DNA of 64,000 nt from Metallyticus violacea. Taxonomy: Eukaryota; Arthropoda; Insecta; Mantodea; Metallyticidae. The notes under the pieces are model-generated. The model worked only from the letters and a program-made list of their open reading frames with translations. It had not been told where the DNA came from and made no database searches. The position numbers were made by a program, and so were the translations under genes. Location of the stretch: NCBI GenBank assembly GCA_030762175.1, contig CM060833.1, positions 3,077,501 to 3,141,500 on the forward strand, read 5' to 3'. Positions 22,201 through 34,200 of this stretch are shown piece after piece. How positions within the stretch are numbered: the first letter of the stretch is position 1; every line of letters begins with the position of its first letter.

Positions 22201-25200
22201 ACAGCTTCAAAATTTATTTCTCTGGGACAGAGTAGGTTACAATCTGCAGAATGAGCCATGGCTTCAGAAAAGGATAACCTTGTAATGTAAGTTTCTGATA
22301 CTTTAGACACAAAAACTAATTCTTCCTTTTCAATTGTATTAAAAAATACATTTAGAAGGAATAACTCTTAAATGTTACATTGCTTAAATGGTTTTGCCTG
22401 TTGGAAAGAACTGTTTGCTTGTGCAGTAAAGTTCAGAATAGTCATTCAAAATTTATACAGAGCTAAAATTTGGTTTGAAGCTAATAAATTTTACTTACTT
22501 TTACAAATATGTTATTCAATTTAGAATTAAAAAAAAGTAGGTATCAACTATAAATTACACTAATTACACATAAAGAAAGTTTCTCACTCCAAGTTCTTGG
22601 GGAACTAAGCTGGAAAAAAACATGATAAAGACTACAGTTATAAAGTTCAACTCTACCTGCTTTACTCTGAGAAGTGAACAAAAATACATTAAGATTAGTG
22701 AACGATGCCATTTTTATTTTATCCGAAATATGGAATAGTACTTTGGGGTAATTTTGGACACAAAAAGCATTTATCTTGCAAAAGGGTTGAAATAATTCTC
22801 TGTGGTGTTGGTTCAGAACTGAATGTAGACTACAATTTGAGAAGCACATTGTTCTTACTTGTCCTGAAGAGTATGTGTCTATTCTCTCATGATCTTTGTT
22901 GATGTTAGCTTTACTAACCTTAAAATGAACCTATCTACAGGGTGATTATAAAATCTTGATAAATTGTTTATGAAAAACAAATATTAAATTCAAACCAATA
23001 TGGTGAATGTAAAACCTAACATACACATAATCCATCTAAGTTTATTGCACATTGCCCTGCACTTTCACACATAGCTCCTAGCAATGCACCGCTTCACGAA
23101 ATACATTTTCTAGCATTGCAGGTGTGATGTTGAGCACCGCCTGCCTGATATGCTCCTTTAAATGATCAATGGAATTGATTTTTGACTTTATACTTGTGAC
23201 CATATGTATCTCCATGTAAAAAAGTCAAGAGATGTGAAGCTCAAATGCAGTGTGAAGCCCTACTAATGCACCTATGTAGAAATGTGGCTTCCAGGTACCC
23301 TTGAACAAACCGTGAAAAGTGCTCCGTGAAAAAGCTCCATCCTGTTGGAAACCATTTTCAAGATGCTATCCTGCTGCAATCATAGTTGAAGACAGAGTTG
23401 CAGCATTTTGAGAAGAATGATCATTATACCTTAGACTTTGTGATTCCTCAACTACACAGTGACTTTTGGAGTTTTTCGTTCCCACTCGAGGATCTCATTT
23501 GACTGTTGACCCTTCCATACTCTGCAGTTAACTATGCCACATGTGTGCAAGGTACCTTAATTGCTAAAGATCATATTTTGCCCCAAATTATCCTCTTGGA
23601 ACTGCTTGGAACAGATCTGCACACATTGCTTTGCAACCAGTATAGTCCTCTCTTTCCAGCTTATGTCGGATTTGGAGGTGGTATGGCTGTTTTTTCCAGT
23701 GTGGTGGAAAATTTTCTACTCTGTCGATTATGGTACACCTAACTTCCAACTTTCTTCTGGTTGATGCTTTTGGGCTTCTGCTAATTGCATCCTGTACCTG
23801 ATGCACAGTTTCAGCTGGCATACTGGGCCTAACAGAATGTTTCAAATACTGTACACTACCCGTGGTCTCGAATTTCTGAACCAGTAGTCCAATATTTGCA
23901 CGGTGGGAGTGGGTTTATGGAATATTCATTCAAAGTCCTCTTAAACCTCCTAGTAAGTAAATCTCAACTGCACACATGTTCCATAGAAATTTGGAACATT
24001 TTAGTTGCAGTTCAAATTGAAAACTGTATGTAATGGAATAAAAGATGGCAAGATCCAATAAAATAGGCAGATATGAAGCAAACTTGTGCTCTCACTTTTA
24101 TAAAGAAATATATATACCAATACCTATTTAGCCCACCATGGCCACTTTGTCCTTTATTTTATAAAGAGTGAGAAAAATGATCAGAGTAACTACCTACCTA
24201 TTTCTTTCTTAAAACCAATTTTTTCTAAGATAACTGAGCTTTTTGTTGAGGAACAGAATTTTTTTTAAATAAGAAAAAAACCAATTAATAAATAATTTAC
24301 AAATATGGATTTTTGGGCAGGAGGGTCTGTCCCATTTTTTTGGTTCCTTAATTTTAATTTAAATCAATGATTTGTCCATAATGCGATCTGTATTACTGTG
24401 TTATATGCTGATGACACTACATTAATTACTACTGATAAAGACCTCAGTGTTCTGCAAAATAAAATGGATGAAGTATTTGCTGAAGCAATTAGTTATCACA
24501 AAATAGGGCTGACTTTAAATTATAATAAAACTGAAATCATCTATTTTTTATAACTTTTCTTCCGGGCTTAGAAGCCATGGCCTGTTGGAAATTTGATATT
24601 CAAATGTTTCGTCCCCACCAATGGAGGACATCATCGGTGTTCTAGGTGAAGGTTCAGGCAAAACCATGCTTCTATGCCCGGAAGAAACTTTTAGTTATAT
24701 TTCTGACTCCGGCCGTGAAAGCTTCCGACTACTTATCATTATTGTCTATCATTGCTTGATAAACTTTCTAATATTTTGCATGTGCACACTCCATACTGAA
24801 TGGACATGCAAAATATTCTTAGTTTAGTAATAGTACTGAAATAATACAAATGATTAAATCATTGAAGTCAAAAAATAGCATACTTATGATACAGATAAAA
24901 GCCTGCAGTACCAAAATTACAAATCCTTTAGAATCATAATTAACTCTTGTCTTGAACTAGGAGTGTTCCCAGATAAATTAAAAATTGCAAGAATAACACC
25001 TGTTTTTAAAAAAGGTGATAAAAATTACTTACATAATTGTTGACCAATATCTGTATTACCAGCAATCTTTGGAAGTATCTTACACACAGAATAACAAAAT
25101 ATCTAAGAAATATAACTTATTACCCAAAATACAAAATGGATTTGTAAGTAATACATCCAGATATTGTAAGTGCAATATCTAATTGTGTTGAAAGTATAAT

Positions 25201-28200
25201 GAATTGTATTGACTCAGGAAATTATACTGCTGGATCTGACAAAGGCTTTGGACCTTGTAGAAGTGGACTTACTTATGTGTAAATTATCTATGTTAGGTAT
25301 TAGGAGATTAGGGTATAGATTGATAAAATCATATATGACAAATAGAAAACAGTTGGTGCAGTTAAAAATAAATAATGGTGAATATCTATCCCAAACACAA
25401 AATATAACACATGATCTACCCCAAGGATCTATTTTTGGACCGATATTACTTATATTATGTTATGTATAACATTAGCGACAGAATATAGACTGCTAACATC
25501 ACACAGTTTGCAAATGATACTACATTTACCATTAGTGACTCAAATTTTGGAGATTTGGAAAGGAATGCAAACACAATTTTAAATTCAGCTGTTGAATATT
25601 TCAATGTATTATTAAGTGTAATTCCTGCAAAGTGTAGGTAATCAGCTTTGGCTTTACGAACCCTGGTAAACAACTGCAGTTAAATATAGGGAATATAGTG
25701 ATAAAAATACTCATGATACTAAATTATTAGGATTATATATTGACAAGACATTTACTTATAATACCTATATTTAAATAGTGACAAAACTCAGTCAAAATCT
25801 ATTCTTTCTGAGATACTTGAGCAAGCATGTTCTTCCACAAACTTTCAGGACCACTTACTTTGCCCTTACCCATTCTCTCATGAAATATGGGGTAATACTT
25901 CTAAATTTAATCAAAATGCAATATTCATCTTACAAAAAAGGCTTTGTGATATTTGAGTAGTTTGAAACAAACTGAATTTTGTAGAGCTATGTTTAGGCAA
26001 TTAAAAATACTTACTCTACCCTGTTTGTGTATATAGAGGTTTTTTGGATTTAGTCAAATATAAGTTTCCCAGGAATACAAATTCTTAGTGTCCATGACCA
26101 CAATATTACAAGTAAATATGACCTCACACTTCCCAGACATAGATTACAGCTGTATGAAAAGATACCTAATAAAATGATATAATAAATTTCTTGATAATAT
26201 TAAAAATTGCAATGGGTATAATAAATTCAAGAAACGCTTGTTTTATTTCCTTATAGAAGGGTTTACTATGATATTAAAGAATGTGTAAATTATAATTATC
26301 TATTATGTTACACACTATTTATGTATTATGCTACAGTATAATGTATGTGTATATGTGTAGGTAAATTGGGTAGTTTATAAGTTGTCACTTTTATTATAAA
26401 TTTTCACATGGCTTAATTGTGTATAATGCCATATTAAGCTGAATAAAAGAAATGAAAATGAAATGCTGAGATATGGTATAAATGAAGTAGTTCTCCCTGC
26501 AAGCAGTTATTCATAATCCAGAAAAGACTAATATGAATAATGACTGAGTCACCTACAAGAAATTCCTGCAAACCATTGTTTAAAAACCTAAAATTCTTCC
26601 TCTTAGTTATATATATATCTTTGAGACATTAAGGCTATTAAAAAATGATTCCTCAAACAGTTTGAAAACAAATGATAGGATACACAATCATAACACAAGA
26701 CAGAAAACAGATATACACATCATCAGAACCAACACAACAGCTTTTCAAAACAGTGCAATGCATATGGGCATCAAATTATACAATAAATTACCAAATTATC
26801 TAAAAACAAAGGACAAGAAAACAAAATTTGAAAGAGACTGTGACTTTTTGCTTCATCACTGTTTCTACAGTGTAGGTAAATTTTGAAATGGGTCTAACTG
26901 GAATGAGGGTATGAGTGTGTAGGTATATGTATATAGAACCATATATGTATAATTATAAATAGCTTTCAGTTCATTTTTGCCATTGACATGTCCTACATAA
27001 TGTACACATTTGTGTAACCAATGATTTACAAGATCAATAAAGTATCTATTTTAAATGTGTCTCTGGTTTGATCAGTTAAAAATGTATAACTGTGCTGAAT
27101 ATATTTTTTTGTTTCTGATTAGTGTCAGTTCTCTATGCACTAAATTTGTGATCCTTTTGTGTCTTAAATATAGTGAAAACAGTTGTTGATAACAATAATC
27201 AAATAATATAGGAGATATTTGAGATAGTAGTTTCAAGTGCCTCACTGTTATATAATTTTTATGATGCAATCAATGGACTTGGGTTAAATTGCAAATACGA
27301 TATTTGTGTTCCAGTTTTTCCATAACTCCAGCATGATGTTCCCTAATAACTGTATGACATGCAGAAATGTATACTTTACACAGTGATGATAGTCTTGGGC
27401 AAGAAAATGGAGGAATCTGTGGATTGAGACTAACTTCCTGTGTTTAAACAGTTTCAGGCAGAGTCCTCTTCAATACGGCTCTCTTCCTCGAGCTTCACGC
27501 TCCATGTCAGATCCTGAAGATGGACGTTCACCACTGCGCCATGTTATCTATTGTGTGCATGGGAAGCCAAATGGTAGTTGTGTGGTCACAGAATGTGAAG
27601 TATATGAAACTCCAAAGAATGAGGGAACTCCTCCACATGTACTCTCTCCAATTAATGGTATAAGACATATTACTATCAATTTTATCGAAAGTTTATAGAA
27701 CAATCTTTCACCATATTATTTTTACATACCGGCATCCCACTATTTCACCAGTGAAAAATATCATTCACTCACTGAACGTACTACAGCAGCTGGAATTACA
27801 GAACTGTGATTATAAATTTAAACCTAAAGTATTTAATTTGGTTTTAAAATTGCCACAATAAATGAAAAATGGAAAAGTAAATCAGGCCTACCAAAATTTA
27901 TGCAAAATTTATTATACCAGAATATGTCCTCACTTCTCGCATAGGGTTTTGCATCTCAGCCAAGACTAACTCCCCTCCCCACACAGCCTGCCTATCCTTG
28001 AACTTCCATGTCTACATTCGTTCGTGAAGATGGCAAGACAGGTGACTTTGGAGCAACAAATTTTTGTTTGTAAATGTTATTATAAATGCGAATCAGGTCA
28101 TCACTTTCATGAGGAATTTATTTGGAAATTCCCTGGACAATTCCAGAACTGCAATTCATGATATTGTAAATAAATTTGATACCACTAATATGGTGCAAAA

Positions 28201-31200
28201 CAACAAAACACAAGCAAAGGCATACAGTAATCTCTTCTGAGTCAGATGTTTAAAACGCTCTTTATGGTTTCATGAGTAACCATAAAGAGTGTTTTAAACA
28301 TCCGACTCGAAAGAGATTATTAATGGGTGTTTCTCTGTGTTTGGTTCCAAATTGAATTAATATTATAAAGGCATACAGTTTTAACAGAATATTATCATAA
28401 CAAGTTGAGGTTTCAGTTTATTCAGCACATACAGCAACAACATTTTTAAAACATAATCTTACAAGTGTACGGGTGCCCATTGTCTACAAAGTCATCCCAT
28501 AGCAGGTGTGCATTACTGTAGTGGTTTCTTTCATCAGTGACTGAAGGGTTAATTGACCCACAGTTTGGCTTGTTTTCAGATGAGGCATGGTTCCACCAAA
28601 ATAGTCATAAAAACACTCATAACACTGTTGGTGTTCTGAAAATCCAAATTGTATACAATTGATGATAGGAAAATTGGAGTTTGGTTTGCGGTTAGCGCAA
28701 GATGCCTAACAGTCCAATTTTTTTAGGAACAGACACTAAATGGTGAGAGGTACTGAAATTACATTCTGACTAAATTTATTAATTTTCTGATGGAAGAAGA
28801 AAAATCATATAGGTGGTTTCAATAGGGTTATGTCACAGCTCATAAAGCAGAGGAGACCATGGATGAAATTAAGGAAGTGTTTGAAGATATAGTAATGTAT
28901 GGCTCTCTGGCTCCCCAGATCTAAGTTTGTGATTTTTATTTGTGGGGTAGCCCGAAGGACAAAGTGTACAAACAATTTCTCACACATTGGAAGAACTCAA
29001 GGAAAACATAAGAAATGAAATCAGAAACTTTACAGTGAATGAACTAAATCATGTAAATAGGAAAGTGTTTACTCGGTACAATGTCTGTTTAGCTGAGGGA
29101 GGACAACGGCACTTCCAGCATTTGTTAATAAGGTAAGACTTTAAAGAAGCAAAGTTAGAGTACAAGCATGGCCGACTGTGGTAAGCCATGTGAGTAAGGA
29201 CATATCCTGGAAGCCCTGTAGTAAATAACTGATTGCTCATTAAAATGGCCTAGAGGCACTCCCAGTTGCTCAAGTATGCAGTGATTGGGAATGAAGAATA
29301 TAGCACTAACTCATTCTATGAATGCTCGTGTGCAAAAAGTGGACATTTATGAACGTTCAGTAAAAGAAAGTTGTCCTTAAAAATAAGATAAAAAGTGCCT
29401 GAGAAAACTAAAGGGGAGGGTGCAATATTTGATTAAAAATAGTTTTATATGTATAACCAAACATCTAGTGAGAGTCTTAATTAGCAAATACATTTTTATG
29501 ATTTTTCTGTGAAGTGTCAAAAGTCTCTCAGCACTTGTGCTGTGCATTCAGTTATCATTCCCTGTGGTCTAGTGGTAATCATACTTGCCTCGTAGATCAA
29601 AGGTCATGGATTCAATCCCAGCCAGGGTCGATGGATTTTTTGGAGGCATAAAAATCCTAAGTATGGTTTCCTTCAGATGGACAGTAAAGTCATGGGTCCC
29701 TTGTCATACATTTACAACATGTAAAAAAATCTCAAGCCTGAAAGGCCTAAAAAGAAAAATTTATTTGCCCTTTCATGCCCTGAACTGAATGGGGCACTGG
29801 TAAAATGAAATTTTAAAACAGTGTCTGTAAATAAACCAAATAAATAAGTTTTTATTGCAGGTGGCGATCATTGTCACCGTATTCAGTACGACATAGTGGA
29901 TCAGAAGGCCAGGAGAAAGCTCATAGTTGCCAGTATTCTGTGTGTCATCTTCATGATTGGTGAAGTTATAGGTGAGCATGAAAAGTGGTCCACTTTGGCT
30001 CTATTCCATAAAAATATGGTCCAATTACAAGTGTGTTGATACAGGACCTAGTAAATTATTAGTAAAGGGTTGGGGAACAGCTGTCTGCAAAACAGTGCCA
30101 TACATTGAATTAGGTTATGCTCACTTCTTGGTAATAAATTTATATTTTTAATGTACAGAATAGATTATTTTTATTCCTGCAATATTGTCACAACTAAAGT
30201 TGTGACTTAGGGGTTGCTACTTAGGAGGGTGATGGTAGAGACAAAACCCAACATGCCGTGCCAACTCAATTTATTATAAAGGAGACAAAGTCCCCAATCT
30301 GGATTGTGATTACAAATGATAGCCCTGACGGGCCCTTACCTTTTAAGGATCTATTGCCGTAATGCTGAGGGGTGGGTGTAATCAGCAGGTGCTCTCCAAA
30401 GACGATGGACAGAAGACAAAGATCAGGGGCAGACAAAGACCAAATAGAGAGAGAGATCGAGCCATAGCTCTGGTTTCCCTTATATCATTTTATGATTGCC
30501 TAGGGGAATCTCTGTATTGTGACATAAACTATACCAAATATGGTGTATTATATCAACCAATAAGAAAGTACTGTGTAGGTGTATGACCCTTTCCAACACT
30601 GAGTGACAGATCCAAGCTCAGCATGTTTTGCTTGTTACCAGGCAGAGATTAATGTCAATATAAAATACCGTGTAAGCAATCTCTGATGTGATTGACTGCT
30701 ACACTGAAATTCCTAAAGTGATCGTTTTAAAGAAAGACATGAAATATAAAACCAAACAAATTTAGCTTTCAAAAATGTTAACTTGCTACACCCTTCAGCA
30801 GTACATGCGACAATATTGTTGTAATATTTTTTCTTAGAAATAAAGACAATTTCAATACTTTATTAAGTATTTGTCAATATTCAAGCATGATCTTCCATTT
30901 TCAGGTGACTGTAAATTTTAAAGCATGTGCCTAAATGCAGCATTTATTTTAGTTGAGAAATGGTACAAGAATCAAGCTTCCAATTGTGGTCAATAATTTA
31001 TGTTTACAATGAAAACTCAATCCATCATTCTCGGAAGCATTGTTTTTAAAGATCCATCATTCAATTTATGTAGTCCCAGACATAATTTCATTATAAACAA
31101 TAAAGCCTGTGTATATATATTGCAAGATCATAAAATGAAGTTGCATGAGATATGCACCACTCAAAACTGGATATATTTGGGTTCAGCAGTAAATTTAACA

Positions 31201-34200
31201 TAAATAAAACATTACTTATCTTTATAATGTAATATTGTTGGGTTATCACTGACAACTTTTCTGGTTGGTTTGAGAGGTAAGATGATGGAAATATTGCTAT
31301 TGGGTAAATCAGATGCCAGAAGATAATATATTGAAGGTTTGTTTAAAACATCAGATCAAGTAGGGAAGAATGGATTAGGTGACATATGATTTGCATAAGA
31401 GAACATGTTAGAAGGGTTTTGGAAGGATATTTGGTTCAGATTTGAGAATATGCCTAGGCAGGTTTTAGGTTCATTAATACAAGAGAATTAATCTTTAAAT
31501 TTATTATAAGATTTTCAAGGTAGGATTTATGAAAAAGATATACCATATTTTGAAAGATGCAGCAGACAGGAAAGAGAAGGAATGGTCTGGTTTAGACTGG
31601 GGGTTTCAGGAATAATGTTCCACAGGGTATATGCCCAATATATGGAAAGGAAGAATATTGTATCATAAAAAGGATGTAAGAGATATGAAAATTCCATTCT
31701 GTTTCATTACAATTAAATATGATTACTCAAAAAAATTTAATAATATTAAGTTCAAAATTACCTGCAACTGTTGATTTGTGCTAATTTCTAAAGCTTTGTT
31801 TCGTCCTTGTCTCCAAATTTCTTTTCTACCTATGTATATATGATCACAATCCAAGCAACCTATTTGATACATCTGTCTTTTTGTTGGATGGAACAAAAAC
31901 CTGCTCAAAAGGTGCCGAAATTAAATTTATTTTGTGCTGCCAACGCAATAGCAAATTTTTTAAAATTTTTCATTAATGTCCTGTTTGCCCATGGTTGGTT
32001 TTTCTTAAAACTTATGTCTTTTTTTATTCTTGAGAGAGTAGTGGCTTTTGAAATTCTGATCTTCTTATTTGCATATGAACAATTGAATCCATTGTTGATG
32101 GAAGTACATCATCAAAACAATGGTGAACAGCTGATGAGTGATTGCCCCCGAAACATATTCTTATGTTGTATAAGTAAGGGGAGCTAATGTAAACATATTT
32201 TAATAAATTCTAATAGGCGATATTACTGCTACATTGTCTGTAGCTTCCTAAGTACAATTTAAATAAAAAATAATTTCCTTACTAAATGCCTGCTACACAC
32301 TTACTAAAATTAAAATGGATGGAAAAAACAAACTTGCTAGGAAGACTATCATGACAACAGTTTGTTAAAAATAATCTTAATATCTCATTGGATGACCAAT
32401 ATTTTTTTCATGTCTGGAGCAAAGTAAAAGTTATGCCTATTCTCATTATCACCATTCTTAATAAAATCACATATTTAGTATTGTACTTACGAAGCTGTTG
32501 ACAATGGAGTGGCAATATAACCTAAACTTAGGTATTCATTTTTACACTAAACTTCACTCACACAAAAATGTAGATTCTCCCGAAACGCATCTTAGTTTTG
32601 TGTAAGTGAGTGGAGTTTAGTGTAAAAATGAATACCTAAGTTTAGGCTACATATTTAGATCAGCCGATTCCCTGAATTATATAAAACAATATTAAAAATT
32701 GTATTAGTATTTGATGTTATCAATAGAAATTTATACAACTCACAAAAGCTTGATCAGTATTAATACTTCTGTGAAACAAAACAATGAGAAGTTAATTTGT
32801 TCGGCACATAACACATTTTTTAAAATTGTGTTGGAACTAGCGCAGTGAAGCTAGATAAAATATAAATGATTATCTAATACTGTCATCTCATACACTCTAG
32901 TGCTTCACTTACTTTTAAAATATAGTGGGACCTGTTTCGAAGAGAATCCTCTCCCTCCTCGACCGACTTGATGATTTGAGTCTTCGAAACTGGTCCCACT
33001 ATATTTTAAAAGTAAATGAAGCTCTAGAGTGTATGAGAGGACAGTAATGGATAATCATTTATATTGTAATGCATAGTAAACTATAAGTATAGAGGAAACC
33101 TTTGAGGAAAAATTCTCCCAACTACAAGCTACAAGACCATACAGTTTTAATGTTGGTTGGTTTCTAATGGCAGACATTGAAGATTTATGTCATTTGTCTT
33201 CTGGCATCCCAGTACAGTTCTCTTATGTTGTACTTTATATTATGATCAGTTTTTAAGCTTGTAATGAATTAGACCATATTTTTGCAGAAGAAAGTTACTC
33301 CAATTCACAGCATCCTTAAGCTATATGTCTCCCCTGAATGGTGCAAAATGAGTAACAAAACAGATTACTCATTTATATTAGAGTATACTTATGTGGAATA
33401 GAGCCCTGTTCATGTTCTTTCCGCACTTGAGGCTTTAAAGCAAAATTTGTATTTTTTGCAGGAGGTACCTTGTCAAACAGTCTTGCCATAGCAACAGATG
33501 CAGCACATCTTCTCACTGATTTTGCTAGTTTCATGATCTCCTTGTTTTCACTATGGATGGCTAGTAGACCAGCAACTCAAACTTTGAGCTTCGGCTGGCA
33601 CCGTGCAGAGGTGATTGGTGCCCTTACTTCTGTTCTGATGATTTGGCTTGTTACTGGCATCCTGGTGTATATGGCTATTCTTAGAGTGGTTCACAGAGAT
33701 TTTGAGATTGACTCAGAAATCATGCTCATTACATCAGCTCTAGGCATTGTGGTGAACCTGATGTAAGTACCTCTGTATACTTTAAGTATGAATACTTTGG
33801 TTTGGATAAAATTAGACTTAGGAATTCCACAGGATTTATGAGGAGTATTTGGAAATTATTTTCAGTAGCATATTTTATGAATACCATGAAATCTATGGCA
33901 TGTCCCCTTTTAGGGAGATGGATTGATACAATTATGTCATGCAGACATTATATGACAGTTGTAAGCAGAGTATGTAGCAAAAAGACAGCATTCATTTGTT
34001 GTAAAGTAGAGAAAGACATCGAAAAGATGGACTGAATGGTTTTTGTTGAAAGAAAATTCAAAACTGCAGAAATTCATAGACATTTAACTATGGTAGATAT
34101 GTGGTCAAGAAGCTGCTGTACAGAAGACTGTTTACAACTGGGTCTATGGGTTCGCCAGTGGAAGGGCCTCTGCACACAAGAATTTGAGTACTGTTGTCCG

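Larger units (their letters stand above)
24380..26460 (+). mobile_element. LINE reverse-transcriptase remnant
   Basis: The segment ITVLYADDTTLITTDKDLS at about 24400 holds a YADD box. A second RT copy follows: QEIILLDLTKALDLVEVDLL (domain 3), KSYMTNRKQLVQLK and DLPQGSIFGPILL (PQGS box). The FRQLKILTLPCL C-terminus lies near 26000. Two overlapping LINE fragments are likely because the YADD box precedes the upstream domains. A palindromic unit interrupts at 24.55 kb. Confidence 0.65.

Noticed and set aside
30362..30586. 74-codon ORF as a host exon
   Set aside because: It lies wholly inside the proposed solo LTR and resembles no protein.
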